Position numbers and translations under genes: made by a program. Source: Hofstenia miamia (Eukaryota > Xenacoelomorpha > Acoela). Taken from it: DNA of 64,000 nt. The DNA lies in contig SCFE01000041.1 of assembly GCA_004352715.1 (NCBI GenBank), positions 860,006 through 924,005 of the forward strand, in the 5' to 3' direction. The notes under the pieces are model-generated. The model had not been told where the DNA came from, ran no database searches, and saw only the letters and a program-made list of their open reading frames with translations. Below, one piece after another: positions 57,601 through 61,001 of this stretch. Each line of letters opens with the position of its first letter. Within the stretch, counting starts at the first letter, position 1.

Positions 57601-60337
57601 AACGCAAACAAATTGTTTATGAAAAGAGACAACAATTTTATATATTCACCAAGGTTTTCGAGTCGAGTTCGAGTTACTCGGACAGATTTCGAGTTTTTAC
57701 GTTTCGAGTTTGAGTATTTTTTTAAACAAAATTCCGAGTTCGATCGTGCTTTTTTATAATTCCGAGTTTTTCAGGCTAAAAAAATTATTTTTAAATAATT
57801 CTAAGTTAAAAATAACTTTTTGGTAAAGAAATTGAAAATTAAAATAATTTAAATTTTACGGTATTTTCGAGTGGATTTTCGATCGAGTTCGAGTTTTCAT
57901 GATTTCTCTTCCGAGTTTTTCTGATCGAGTTTTGCGAGCTTATTCGAGTTCGAGTTCTTAACATTCCGAGTACTCGAAAACCCTGATATTGTCAAGGCTA
58001 CTATACTACAAAGGCAGAATAGCATGAGGAACCATAGTAGTAAATGTGAGATTGAAAGTAATTCGTGAATAACACTATGAAAAAGATTATATGCATAAAC
58101 ACTGAGAAATTGTTTTACATTTAAATCTGTACGCTTCTACTATATAAAAACTTTCACATAATTAACCATGAAAACTTTTGAATTTACGAAGTCAGATAGC
58201 CTAATGATATTATGAAATTTAAGTCTTGCATTTGTTGAAAAGATTCATATATACTTGCAATAAGATTGTGAAGAAGTAAAAGTAAATAACTTCACAAAAT
58301 CAGATCCATAAAATCAGTTAGAGTATGCACCAGATTTGCAATAAAGTAATTGTGATTATTCCCGATATGTAATATCATATTTTTTGGATTTCAATTTCAT
58401 ATTTGGGACCAAGCATCACGCACGTCTAAGTTCAAATGCGTAGAGGGAAATTCCGGACAAACTGCTGGTTTGTAATACTATAATGGGAATCAACAGTGGC
58501 ATACACACGTTTAATTTCATTGTTTAGATTCAGAACTTTATTATAGTTCAAATCAATTCATTACTACCAGACAGCATAAGGTTGATATCATATACAAATA
58601 ACGTTCGATTTACAAGTTTGGCAAGAAAATTTTAAATTTAATAAACGAATTTTTTGATAGAGGCACATGATAACCATGAAATAAAGGTACGTTCCAGAAA
58701 GGCTAAAGTAGGAAATTATTATTTATAAATGTTTCGCAAATAAAATTTATTACATTATTCACTTGTAATATTTTTTTATAAAAAATATCAATGCTATTCA
58801 AAAAATTTATACAAAGTATAAGTAATCAATTTGAATAGCAAAATTATGGCTATATTATTATCATTTTGAAAGATAAACATTAGAAAATAGTTCTTTGAAA
58901 ACAGTTTGGTAGCGATAAATAATTTTCATTTCTACTTATTCACGAACTGAAGAGTTTATGCAAAAAATAAAACAAAACATACCACTGCCCAATCTGTCAA
59001 AAATAGTATCAACTCCTTGCTTTGAAGCTGCGGAAGCAGTAGAAGCGACAGCTGATTCAGAGGAATAATTCATATTAATGCAAATCACCAGCGCACTTGA
59101 AAGGGAAGATCCGGTGAGAACCTTTTCAGTAGTTAATAGTTGAATAGTGGTTTGCAAAACACGTAATTCTTCCTGTCCCGTGGATGCTAATGCAGTTAGC
59201 ATATCCACAACCTAGTTTTTCAAATACAATTACCAATGACATTAAAGTATATGACAAAAATTTTTTAAATATAACTGCATATATTCAAACACCATTTCAG
59301 AAGAATTAGCTAAACTTAGAAATAAACACAATATCTCTCTTGTGTAGTTAGCAAGAATATTGACATTAAACATAACAGTGTAAGAAAATTTCAGTAATTT
59401 CTGTTTATCTTTAGTTTTAATGTTTCTGAACTAAATTGCTGCTACTGATTCCAAAAATGTTAACTATTTAATCATATCGTTGTCTGAAAAAAGTTATTAG
59501 TGTTTCTTTAACAAGCATAACTGGAAAAAAATATTTTCCTAATAAAACTACATACTATAACACATTGGATTCTGTTTCAAACAACTTTTCTATATGGATT
59601 TTTATAATTACAATAAAATAAACCTAAAAGTAAATTGATACAACAAATATTGGATGAGTTATTATTAGGGCGATTTTTTACATAAAAAAATTGAAATTTT
59701 GATCCAAAAATTTAAATTTTATTTACTTAAAAGCGCAATTTTTAAGCTAAAAAATTGACCTAATCATTTTTTAATTTTTGTCTATTCTATACTAAATATA
59801 GTCAACTATTTAGTAAGAAGCACCAATACAGAACTGCCCATTATTTTATTGTCTTAAGCATGCTTTTTACCATTGAGAACTGTATAATAAATGTTGTTTA
59901 ATTAAACTACATATTCATTCAATTTTTTGCAAAATCAAATATAATTTAATAAAATAGCATCATGCAACAACCTTGGCAGCAGACTTAGAAGTCAATAGAG
60001 AATACTGAATTAATCTTTGAACTGCTTGCAGACTAAGCTGATTGACCTTAACTAATCGCGATTCTAAACCAAGAGCAAAAGGTTCCAATAAATCAAAGCT
60101 AATTTCTCGAATTTCTAAAATATTAATTATATATTATATTTAAACAAATTATTTACCTGCTGCAAGATCTTTTGGTTTCTTTGTTTGCAGAGTTCTAATT
60201 TTTAAAATTGAAGCATCTGCGAGTTCTTTGGTATTAGGAAATTTCCGTTTGGTTTCTGATGCCAATGAACGCAAATCACCGAGGAGGTAATCGACCACTT
60301 TTTTGATCACATTATCAGGGTGTATTTTAAATGACAT
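11339..60337 (-). CDS. MON2: MON2 homologue, 26 exons (whole gene)
   Basis: MON2 is a peripheral trans-Golgi/endosome protein related to large Arf-GEFs (DCB and HUS regions at the N-terminus) but without a Sec7 catalytic domain. It works with DOPEY proteins in endosome-to-Golgi retrieval, including Wntless recycling. The call rests on exon after exon matching vertebrate MON2 in order, for example [87 protein letters not shown] and VSGKCPLPR. All 26 exons have GT..AG junctions and compatible phases, and their lengths sum to 4464 nt, an exact multiple of three (1487 residues plus stop). Vertebrate proteins extend some 80 residues past CPLPR; here a stop follows 11 codons later, so the C-terminus is either short or continues in an unseen exon. 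Introns range from 40 nt to 19.1 kb and are loaded with transposons. Confidence 0.95.
11953..12327 (+). pseudogene. Unrecognised coding-like remnant in MON2 intron 25
   Basis: A plus-strand frame of about 125 codons interrupted by one TAG (near 12115): [40 protein letters not shown], then after the stop [20 protein letters not shown] and [20 protein letters not shown]. Composition is clearly more coding-like than the surroundings. No family is recognised. A second coding-like stretch in plus frame follows at about 12472-12609 ([20 protein letters not shown]). It could be a decayed retroelement gag-like ORF or a host pseudogene antisense to MON2. Confidence 0.35.
12610..14261. other. MON2 intron 25, rest
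   Basis: AT-rich intron. At about 13266-13450 there is a GC-richer patch (GGCCGCGGCTACACTTGGC) that may be a DNA-transposon end, but no partner end was found. Confidence 0.35.
14262..14388 (-). CDS. MON2: MON2 exon 25
   Basis: Encodes [20 protein letters not shown] then [20 protein letters not shown], matching [35 protein letters not shown]. Acceptor TATTTCAG, donor GTAAGG, phase 1. Confidence 0.95.
15376..15470 (-). CDS. MON2: MON2 exon 24
   Basis: Encodes [20 protein letters not shown] then [12 protein letters not shown], the counterpart of FEDFLFTKSIPPDNLSIQEF...IDVE. Acceptor CTTTTCAG, donor GTAATT, phases 1 and 0. Confidence 0.88.
16835..17525 (+). mobile_element. hAT-like element remnant
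   Basis: The plus-strand frame 17065-17215 reads [20 protein letters not shown], then [16 protein letters not shown], stop, MANQAL, the pattern of the hAT C-terminal dimerisation region (...WW...YP.L..MA...L). GC-rich ends AGATGGGCC (about 16838) and, reversed, AGTTGGGCATGG (about 17520) may be terminal inverted repeats, and several GGGTC/GGGTCA words lie inside. No clear 8-bp target duplication was found. It lies in MON2 intron 23. Confidence 0.5.
17538..17981. repeat. 182-bp tandem repeat (at least 2.4 copies)
   Basis: Units begin with TAGTGGGTTGTTAAA at 17538, 17721 and 17903, period 182-183 bp. The third unit runs into an assembly gap, so the true array length is unknown. Units differ by a few bases. 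The first unit is preceded by the palindrome CCCACTATATATAGTGGG (about 17527-17544). Confidence 0.9.
17982..18245. other. Assembly gap (264 N)
   Basis: The gap begins inside the tandem repeat and ends in a (TA)n tract, so it probably hides further repeat copies. Confidence 0.99.
18650..18877 (-). other. Small coding-like frame in MON2 intron 23
   Basis: The minus frame runs to a stop with [20 protein letters not shown], then [32 protein letters not shown]. It also contains a GTGAGT donor and a TATTTCAG acceptor 43 nt apart; removing them gives another open frame. I recognise no family, and it could be a tiny nested gene or chance. Confidence 0.25.
19917..20034 (-). CDS. MON2: MON2 exon 23
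   Basis: Encodes [20 protein letters not shown], then [19 protein letters not shown], matching [36 protein letters not shown]. This frame appears only after the 40-nt intron (20035-20074) is removed. Donor GTACAC, phase 1. Confidence 0.94.
20035..20074 (-). other. 40-nt MON2 intron 22
   Basis: GTAGGA...TCCTTAG. Removal is required to reach the conserved frame [16 protein letters not shown] of exon 23. Confidence 0.85.
20075..20206 (-). CDS. MON2: MON2 exon 22
   Basis: 44 codons: [40 protein letters not shown] and KIIQ, matching FAERSLEVVVDLYQKT...VNEKVLQNIIK. Donor GTAGGA opens a 40-nt intron, phase 0. Confidence 0.93.
20380..20690 (+). pseudogene. LINE reverse-transcriptase C-terminal fragment
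   Basis: Plus-strand frames read [20 protein letters not shown] and, after shifts, [20 protein letters not shown] and [16 protein letters not shown]. 'QRIQ.RA.KI' is the typical block after the palm of LINE reverse transcriptases. Frameshifted; in MON2 intron 21. Confidence 0.45.
20897..21052 (-). CDS. MON2: MON2 exon 21
   Basis: 52 codons: [40 protein letters not shown], then [12 protein letters not shown], matching vertebrate [21 protein letters not shown]. Acceptor TTATTTAG, perfect GTAAGT donor, phase 0/0. Too short and lacking an ATG, so easily missed. Confidence 0.88.
21496..21651. mobile_element. Possible hAT-type MITE
   Basis: Ends CAGGGGTTCTCA (21496) and, reversed, CAAGGGGTTCTCA (21651) match the common hAT end 'CAGGGGTTCTCA'. 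About 156 bp, no ORF, and no clear 8-bp target duplication. In MON2 intron 20. Confidence 0.35.
21848..22045 (-). CDS. MON2: MON2 exon 20
   Basis: 66 codons without an ATG at the start. They read [40 protein letters not shown] and [16 protein letters not shown], matching vertebrate HSAVSVPISSDASPFILPS...LTSLQEAVLTALDVLQ. Acceptor GTTTAG, donor GTAGTC, phase 0/0. A 65-codon plus-strand frame over the same bases is only its antisense shadow. Confidence 0.9.
22427..22713 (-). CDS. MON2: MON2 exon 19
   Basis: Encodes [37 protein letters not shown] and [20 protein letters not shown], then [17 protein letters not shown]. Matches the vertebrate blocks ending ALWCAAWNTWYRIG and PSQPFLTALIQIFP. Acceptor ATTTTTAG, donor GTTAGC, phase 0. 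Confidence 0.92.
22714..24975. other. MON2 intron 18, nothing else recognised
   Basis: 2.3 kb of AT-rich sequence with no coherent frame, RNA gene or inverted repeat noticed. Confidence 0.4.
24976..25165 (-). CDS. MON2: MON2 exon 18
   Basis: Encodes [20 protein letters not shown] then [20 protein letters not shown] and TLAGIVKVF; vertebrate [29 protein letters not shown]. Donor GTATGT, phase 1. Confidence 0.96.
25550..25774 (-). CDS. MON2: MON2 exon 17
   Basis: 75 codons: [19 protein letters not shown], then [20 protein letters not shown], as in LWNISDYFFQ and VDPRPAVRKSAGQTLFSTI. The insert between these blocks is much shorter than in vertebrates. Donor GTAGGA, phase 0. Confidence 0.95.
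25939..26128. mobile_element. Possible GC-rich MITE (hAT-like end)
   Basis: A patch unlike its surroundings: AGAGGGCCGGATTTTGCGGC at the left and CCTAACCGGCTCTGCCC at the right, giving imperfect inverted ends of the 'CAGRGCCGGATT' type. No ORF. Target duplication not established. In MON2 intron 16. Confidence 0.35.
26339..26504 (-). CDS. MON2: MON2 exon 16
   Basis: Encodes [40 protein letters not shown] and SIELL, matching [20 protein letters not shown] and [15 protein letters not shown]. Acceptor GTTTTAG, donor GTGAGT. The phase 2 junction with exon 15, 19.1 kb away, fits exactly. Confidence 0.95.
26505..28098. other. MON2 intron 15, 3' part
   Basis: AT-rich, no long open frame or recognised repeat. 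Confidence 0.4.
28101..28412 (+). mobile_element. Internally deleted mariner-like element
   Basis: Perfect 18-bp inverted ends TTGGGAAATAAATTGTTG at 28104-28121 and, reversed, 28392-28409. Between them the plus strand retains a decayed transposase tail: AHHPYSPDF, the '[HW]PYSPDLAP' catalytic block, and [20 protein letters not shown], the C-terminal block of mariner-type transposases. TA dinucleotides flank both ends. About 310 bp in all. Confidence 0.6.
28548..28792 (-). mobile_element. LINE 3' end, second copy of the intact family
   Basis: Matches the last 240 bp of the intact LINE: (ATT)n tail, the same 3' UTR, and the C-terminal coding end ([29 protein letters not shown]). The remainder disappears into the 1-kb gap. 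Same orientation as the intact copy. Confidence 0.9.
28793..29792. other. Assembly gap (1000 N)
   Basis: A round gap between two copies of the same LINE family. Frames across it are artefacts. Confidence 0.99.
30249..33137 (-). CDS. LINE ORF2: endonuclease / reverse transcriptase
   Basis: About 962 codons open from the ORF1 stop to 30249. Endonuclease (about residues 17-245): [12 protein letters not shown] with the first catalytic Asn, ITETWLD (Glu), [22 protein letters not shown] (Asp/Asn) and LSDHSFVSF (Asp/His). Reverse transcriptase: [35 protein letters not shown] (first Asp), [14 protein letters not shown], and [10 protein letters not shown] (YxDD) near residue 660. The C-terminus ends CDCPRCRKT. 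All catalytic residues are present. The first Met codon in frame is at RMDRSSG, after the ETWLD motif, so normal AUG initiation would remove part of the catalytic domain. Translation as an ORF1-ORF2 fusion by UGA readthrough is the simplest explanation; non-AUG initiation is the alternative. Confidence 0.93.
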   Translation of the reverse strand, partial: LSHSDLPPPRKSGFSVLLANAHSLVSLNRRLSFYNFFLQSPVDFIFITETWLDPAIADSVVFPNSTLKVLSRMDRSSGRHGGVLIASRLPNLDIRPISFDSLSFDFCCGCAVVLSDHIVSLLCVYNPPSKSAFRIPVADLSSMFESFHDQSTYLSRHLGFSIRPHFLVCGDFNLPNVCWNAFDSTDTYESAVLEVFACYSLEQLVFSPTSSSSLLDLVLCSHPDYIFDISVIPVPAKLSDHSFVSFNLFVNSTSPSANPAAPQYARFNSDFLSLNAALSSSLPVFSDSFSVDDWLTFFHQVISSYVPRRRKKRASLPFYFSSLTVHSLNKLESYKRHSGTTATPKLASLTEDVINFMELDKVSFLSSFSSGSLQDSYSFLRSLHSKPELPNLRWNLRSAHSDLEKADLFNAYFASNFSVPVSMCPGPPAASPLIRLCDMVFSAHDISLMLKSCKLSGPCYPDGVPSFVIHETSSTLSIHLKHLYSFICSTKRYPACWKTSWISPLLKSNQLPSSQVTSYRPIAILSRLSIIFERLVFRYVFPKIRHLISSSQHGNLPGRSTITNLLTLIENCYFHSDSNDPGCIIFLDISKAFDRLPHSILLDKLRLFGFDVDFIELFQSYLTNRHQCVKINSSISSPVPVTSGAPQGSVFAVLFFLVAINDLPHSVLNSSCLLYVDDTAIFDFGWSFASNIFSDLEHLSTWSSANHLDFSTTKTCGISFSVAPPSDLPLPVNFAPHHTHLGVQLAANLNWTGHVSLRLRKANSSLFALFRNVPFNTSSAVKLSLFKSIPRAILLYASPCWWPSRALFHSMERFQKRAFKWISSLDYKDALLKFSTLPLSLYFHACDLLLFNQLLTRKLDLDPFDFIKFSNSCCTRSDDVVTFSIRRTKKHRTLHSFFNRVCTAANYILTRNPPTAIDFFSPPPSFKKSLMAFLFAEPFSDFAYFSICSYFISCDCPRCRKT
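33135..33140 (-). other. Readthrough-type stop context UGA-CUA between ORF1 and ORF2
   Basis: The ORF1 stop is TGA (33140-33138) followed directly by CTA. The frame then stays open into ORF2 through 16 codons ([16 protein letters not shown]) before the endonuclease begins. UGA-CUA is the best-known leaky stop hexamer in animal and viral genes. Confidence 0.7.
33138..33875 (-). CDS. LINE ORF1 protein (RRM-like nucleic-acid-binding)
   Basis: 245 codons from ATG at 33875. Residues 1-60 form a helical start ([20 protein letters not shown]), followed by a Ser/Pro-rich linker (about 70-150). Residues about 155-230 look like an RRM-type fold: [20 protein letters not shown], then [20 protein letters not shown] and [11 protein letters not shown], a pattern common in ORF1 proteins of CR1-like elements (IYVG...SSF.V...P..WP.GV.VR). 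It ends with a basic tail [11 protein letters not shown] and a UGA. Expected role: chaperone in the RNP. No zinc knuckle is visible. Confidence 0.85.
   Translation of the reverse strand: MAPISLSDLKNLSDAQFASAVSGLKKDAIISLLRQAVSALSSSTPSSNDGPGVISSLSESLSKLSSDVSSLQSQMFSYSAAASRSVSSLPSHPAPSLTPALAPPSALPHPPKQSIPSSTNRNRPCPVFGSSASCRLPAVPTSSLPRPPRKAHIYVGRFAASVSTSDVADHLRSCSLQFDDVISIPPRPDSPFVSFHVVCDQESHRALMNPDVWSEGVLIRYYRLSDDERKSFGLRPRRRNAPRRD
33901..36811. other. MON2 intron 15, no gene recognised
   Basis: May include the LINE 5' UTR at its start. (TA)n at about 36092-36112 is followed by a GC-richer stretch (CAGGGTCGGTTAATCGACCT) that resembles a DNA-transposon end, but no partner end was established. 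Confidence 0.35.
36812..36843. repeat. Perfect 15-bp hairpin
   Basis: CATAGACTTCTAAAT, two bases, then its exact reverse complement. No flanking duplication noticed; possibly a relic of a very short MITE. Confidence 0.85.
37092..37923. repeat. Repeat-rich patch with recurring ACGAACTTT words and nested GC-rich insert
   Basis: Words such as TTTTACGAACTTT recur at both ends (about 37125-37215 and 37715-37815), and the outer ends share GGGTGTC in inverted orientation. Inside, 37292-37546 begins CAGAGGTG and ends CACCTCTG, like a short hAT MITE, but its 8-bp flanks do not match. The whole looks like nested non-autonomous elements. Confidence 0.35.
38656..38964 (-). CDS. Nested gene exon 5
   Basis: 103 codons: [60 protein letters not shown], then [20 protein letters not shown]. 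Donor GTTAGC in phase 0; a following exon was not identified before the (TA)n tract at 38585-38624. Confidence 0.6.
38656..41479 (-). CDS. Unrecognised secreted-protein gene nested in MON2 intron 15
   Basis: Five exons in compatible phases: 41479-41017, 40566-40192, 39561-39427, 39313-39201 and 38964-38656, about 465 codons, open at the 3' end. The start carries a signal peptide ([18 protein letters not shown], at the second Met, 41455; an upstream Met lies at 41479). The product has scattered Cys and several N-glycosylation sites (QLNATV, NLSEW, NFTF, ELNSTQ), so it is secreted or a type I membrane protein. I recognise no family. It runs in the same direction as MON2. Donors are GTTTGA, GTATTT, GTAAAC, GTAATG and GTTAGC, so the model relies on phase agreement more than on strong splice sites. 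A GTAAGT inside exon 3 (39507-39502) could give a shorter exon in the same phase. Confidence 0.6.
39201..39313 (-). CDS. Nested gene exon 4
   Basis: Acceptor TTTTAACAG behind a pyrimidine-rich tract; encodes [20 protein letters not shown] then [17 protein letters not shown]. Phase 1 in, 0 out at GTAATG. Confidence 0.5.
39427..39561 (-). CDS. Nested gene exon 3
   Basis: Acceptor GTTTAG; encodes [20 protein letters not shown] then [16 protein letters not shown], hydrophilic and coding-like. Phase 1 in and out. Confidence 0.5.
40192..40566 (-). CDS. Nested gene exon 2
   Basis: Acceptor TCATACCAG; encodes [60 protein letters not shown] and [20 protein letters not shown]. An equally long plus-strand frame over it is the antisense shadow. 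Confidence 0.65.
41017..41479 (-). CDS. Nested gene exon 1 (signal peptide)
   Basis: Signal peptide, then [20 protein letters not shown] and [20 protein letters not shown]. Splices in phase 1 after [11 protein letters not shown]; the frame would otherwise stop 16 codons later. Confidence 0.65.
41996..42590. repeat. 595-bp direct repeat, copy 1
   Basis: Nearly identical to 42592-43186 (offset 596); one difference noticed (aaataagatgg/aaatcagatgg). It ends in a (TA)n tract at the N. Confidence 0.92.
42592..43186. repeat. 595-bp direct repeat, copy 2
   Basis: Second copy following the single N at 42591, ending in a longer (TA)n tract before the right arm of the fold-back element. Confidence 0.92.
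44849..45391 (+). mobile_element. Internally deleted hAT element
   Basis: Ends AGGATGGGTACGTTTA and, reversed, CAGAATGGGCACTTTTA are imperfect inverted repeats. The 11-mer ATTAATGAATA occurs immediately outside both ends (44838-44848 and 45392-45402), containing the expected 8-bp hAT duplication. Inside, plus strand 45094-45216 reads [40 protein letters not shown], the classic hAT C-terminus ('PATSVPSERAFSKAGN...LLFLK'). The rest of the transposase is deleted. Confidence 0.75.
45651..45826 (-). CDS. MON2: MON2 exon 15
   Basis: Encodes [40 protein letters not shown] and [10 protein letters not shown], matching LQLLLLNPLKEMSN...IRLKQLECVLQILQSQG...GWPLVLGVM. Donor GTATTT, phase 2. Opens the 19.1-kb intron. 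Confidence 0.94.
46035..46292. mobile_element. hAT-type MITE with 8-bp target duplication
   Basis: Ends CAGTGGCCCGTTTAGGA and, reversed, CAATGGCGCGTTTAGGG. Flanked on both sides by TATGTCTC (46027-46034 and 46293-46300). 258 bp, no ORF. In MON2 intron 14. Confidence 0.75.
46781..46905 (-). CDS. MON2: MON2 exon 14
   Basis: Encodes [20 protein letters not shown] then [20 protein letters not shown], matching [27 protein letters not shown]. No initiator; acceptor AAATTAG, donor GTACAT, phase 0 out. Confidence 0.93.
47406..48700. mobile_element. Non-autonomous piggyBac-like element
   Basis: TTAA flanks both ends (47402-47405 and 48701-48704). The terminal repeats are CACTAGAACGGCGG and, reversed, CACTACAACGGCGG (one mismatch in 14). 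The palindrome CGTCAATTGACG recurs near both ends (about 47428, 47603 and 48648), each next to an ACGGCGAAACCCG-type motif, and probably forms subterminal transposase-binding sites. 1295 bp with no transposase frame. In MON2 intron 13. Confidence 0.8.
48806..48988 (-). CDS. MON2: MON2 exon 13
   Basis: Carries the most conserved block seen, [20 protein letters not shown], preceded by [19 protein letters not shown]. Acceptor GTTTAG, donor GTAATT, phases 1 and 1. Confidence 0.96.
49173..49341 (-). CDS. MON2: MON2 exon 12
   Basis: Encodes [40 protein letters not shown] and LTLLFE, equal to vertebrate LATLQHLVWILGLKP...LFESS. The ATG at the exon start is internal, not an initiator. Donor GTAATC, phase 1. 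Confidence 0.95.
49468..49828 (-). CDS. MON2: MON2 exon 11
   Basis: The longest exon (361 nt): [40 protein letters not shown], then [20 protein letters not shown], as in vertebrate [22 protein letters not shown] and GTVMLTSKNIQCMRTLL. Acceptor CCTAG, donor GTACAA after TWQ, phase 0. Confidence 0.95.
50114..50332 (-). CDS. MON2: MON2 exon 10
   Basis: Encodes [20 protein letters not shown] and, later, [16 protein letters not shown], corresponding to PPTIPEGYAMSVAFHCLLD and NACWCGLLAALSLLLDA. Donor GTAAAT, phase 2. Confidence 0.92.
50403..51704 (+). mobile_element. Tc1/mariner-type transposon with full ends
   Basis: Inverted ends CAGGGTGATCTATAAGTCAG and, reversed, CAGGGTGATTTATAAGTAGA, flanked by TA on both sides (50401-50402 and 51705-51706). 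1302 bp, the size expected for a full mariner-type element, containing a broken transposase gene. In MON2 intron 9. Confidence 0.88.
50560..51591 (+). pseudogene. Broken mariner-type transposase
   Basis: After degenerate N-terminal frames ([29 protein letters not shown]) the main frame 50885-51466 has [13 protein letters not shown] (first Asp) and [15 protein letters not shown] (second Asp). A frameshift near 51318 is followed by [25 protein letters not shown], a stop, [20 protein letters not shown], ending LRLVNGEHI. The third catalytic position is in SPD, so spacing from the second Asp is close to 37, as in D,D37D-like families. One frameshift and at least one internal stop make it inactive. 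Confidence 0.8.
51976..52081 (-). CDS. MON2: MON2 exon 9
   Basis: Encodes [20 protein letters not shown] then [14 protein letters not shown], in the low-conservation linker of the family (vertebrate ...LLPAFEYRGTWIP). Supported mainly by phase continuity (1 in, 2 out), a TTTAG acceptor and a perfect GTAAGT donor. Confidence 0.8.
52853..52879. repeat. Short interstitial telomere-like repeat
   Basis: About four units of CCCTAA-type sequence (CCTAAACCCTAACCCTAACC). Too short to mark a fusion; similar words occur in the MITE at 60760-60993. Confidence 0.8.
52947..53053 (-). CDS. MON2: MON2 exon 8
   Basis: Encodes [20 protein letters not shown] then [15 protein letters not shown], matching [22 protein letters not shown]. 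Joined to exon 7 across a 42-nt intron; removing that intron restores the vertebrate-type spacing. Donor GTAAGA, phase 1. Confidence 0.92.
53054..53095 (-). other. 42-nt MON2 intron 7
   Basis: GTATAA...TTTTTAG. The length is a multiple of three and the frame through it has no stop, so retention would insert 14 residues ([14 protein letters not shown]). Homologues lack this insert, which argues that it is spliced. Confidence 0.8.
53096..53220 (-). CDS. MON2: MON2 exon 7
   Basis: Encodes [20 protein letters not shown], then [16 protein letters not shown], nearly identical in plan to vertebrate [16 protein letters not shown]. Ends in phase 2 at a GTATAA donor that opens a 42-nt intron. Confidence 0.93.
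53625..53801 (-). CDS. MON2: MON2 exon 6
   Basis: 59 codons with [17 protein letters not shown] and, later, [19 protein letters not shown], start of the HUS-type (Sec7_N) region. Acceptor TTTTAG, donor GTGAGT, phase 0 both sides. Confidence 0.95.
53802..55916. other. MON2 intron 5, main part
   Basis: AT-rich. Minus-strand frames around 55185-55440 are open for 60-80 codons but show no family pattern. Confidence 0.35.
55917..56109. mobile_element. piggyBac-like MITE
   Basis: Ends CTCTTTCACCGCG and, reversed, CCCTTTCACTGCG, with TTAA immediately outside (55913-55916 and 56110-56113). 193 bp, no ORF. The 'CCCTTT.ACTGC' end next to TTAA is typical of piggyBac-derived MITEs. Unrelated in sequence to the 47406-48700 element. 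Confidence 0.6.
56485..56613 (-). CDS. MON2: MON2 exon 5
   Basis: 43 codons: [20 protein letters not shown], then [20 protein letters not shown], matching vertebrate DLCQL...[22 protein letters not shown]. Acceptor GTGTTTAG, donor GTAATT, phase 0 on both sides. Confidence 0.92.
56860..56921 (-). CDS. MON2: MON2 exon 4
   Basis: A 62-nt exon reading [20 protein letters not shown] plus Q, the counterpart of the vertebrate block before LFQDLC. It is shorter than the vertebrate loop. Acceptor ATTTTAG, donor GTAAAG, phase 0. Confidence 0.85.
57650..57985. mobile_element. MITE rich in CGAGTT words
   Basis: Ends CAAGGTTTTCGAGT and, reversed, CAGGGTTTTCGAGT. The flanks ATATTCAC and ATATTGTC agree at 6 of 8 positions, as for a decayed 8-bp hAT duplication. 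The interior contains more than ten copies of TTCGAG or CGAGTT in both orientations. Confidence 0.5.
58983..59211 (-). CDS. MON2: MON2 exon 3
   Basis: Residues 109-184: [40 protein letters not shown] and [12 protein letters not shown], aligning with the vertebrate LEELKLLQTVLVLLTT and VVFERM blocks of the DCB region. Donor GTATGT, phase 1. Confidence 0.93.
59972..60114 (-). CDS. MON2: MON2 exon 2
   Basis: Residues about 61-108: [20 protein letters not shown] then [23 protein letters not shown] helices. Acceptor TTTTAG; the donor GTTGTT is weak but is fixed by the phase of exon 3. Confidence 0.88.
60157..60337 (-). CDS. MON2: MON2 exon 1
   Basis: Starts at the ATG at 60337 and encodes residues 1-60 ([20 protein letters not shown], then [20 protein letters not shown]), the beginning of the DCB region; vertebrate MON2 starts the same way (LRALSLECKKKFP). 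Donor GTAAAT, phase 1. Confidence 0.9.
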
Positions 60338-60759
60338 TATAACATATCATATACTAAAGCTGACAACTCTTTAAGATGCGTGAAGCATAATTGAATTAAG
60401 AATAATATTATCTTCGATAAAAGCATAGGCTTCCTTAAATTTAGTATAAAATTAATAACAGCTAAAAAAACAACTCATCATATAACGGTAGCAGGAAATT
60501 AAATAGCAGGAGTAATCTTTCTTGTTATGGAAACTAGTGGTCGACAGGTTTTAGCAGCGTATTTGTGTAAACTACATTTATTACATTTTGATATAATAAA
60601 CAAAACGTGCAAATGACGGCATTACAATATATTCAAGCATAAAAAAATATCAAAAGAAATGTGATAATTACGGTAAACTTGTGCTCAAAACAGAAATTGT
60701 AACTTGAATTAACAAAAATGCATAAAGTAATTCAATTTTCCATAAATTGGTCCTTTACT
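60338..60759. other. MON2 upstream flank
   Basis: Should contain the MON2 promoter and 5' UTR. No TATA box, initiator or CpG cluster could be singled out. The next recognisable unit is a MITE about 420 bp upstream of the ATG. Confidence 0.3.
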
Positions 60760-60993
60760 GGCGTTATTGTACTTTAGGGGACCCAGTTTATGTGACGTCA
60801 TAAAATGGGTATTAAACTCTAACCTTAACCCTAACCCTACTCCCCAACCAATGCAATTATATTGCATTTCATCCTGTTGATTAATTTTTTGCAAAACACC
60901 CAAGTTTTGGGTGAGGGATTGGGGTTAAGGTTAGAGTTTAATACCCATTTTATGACGTCACATAAACTGGGTCCCCTAAAGTACAATAACGCC
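60760..60993. mobile_element. Very symmetric 234-bp MITE with 8-bp target duplication
   Basis: About 72 bp at each end are perfect inverted repeats starting GGCGTTATTGTACTTTAGGG and including TGACGTCA (a CRE-type palindrome) and TAACCTTAACCC. Flanks CCTTTACT at 60752-60759 and 60994-61001 are identical. No ORF; frames read through it are products of the symmetry. The perfect arms indicate recent insertion or strong constraint. Confidence 0.88.
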
Positions 60994-61001
60994 CCTTTAC
61001 T

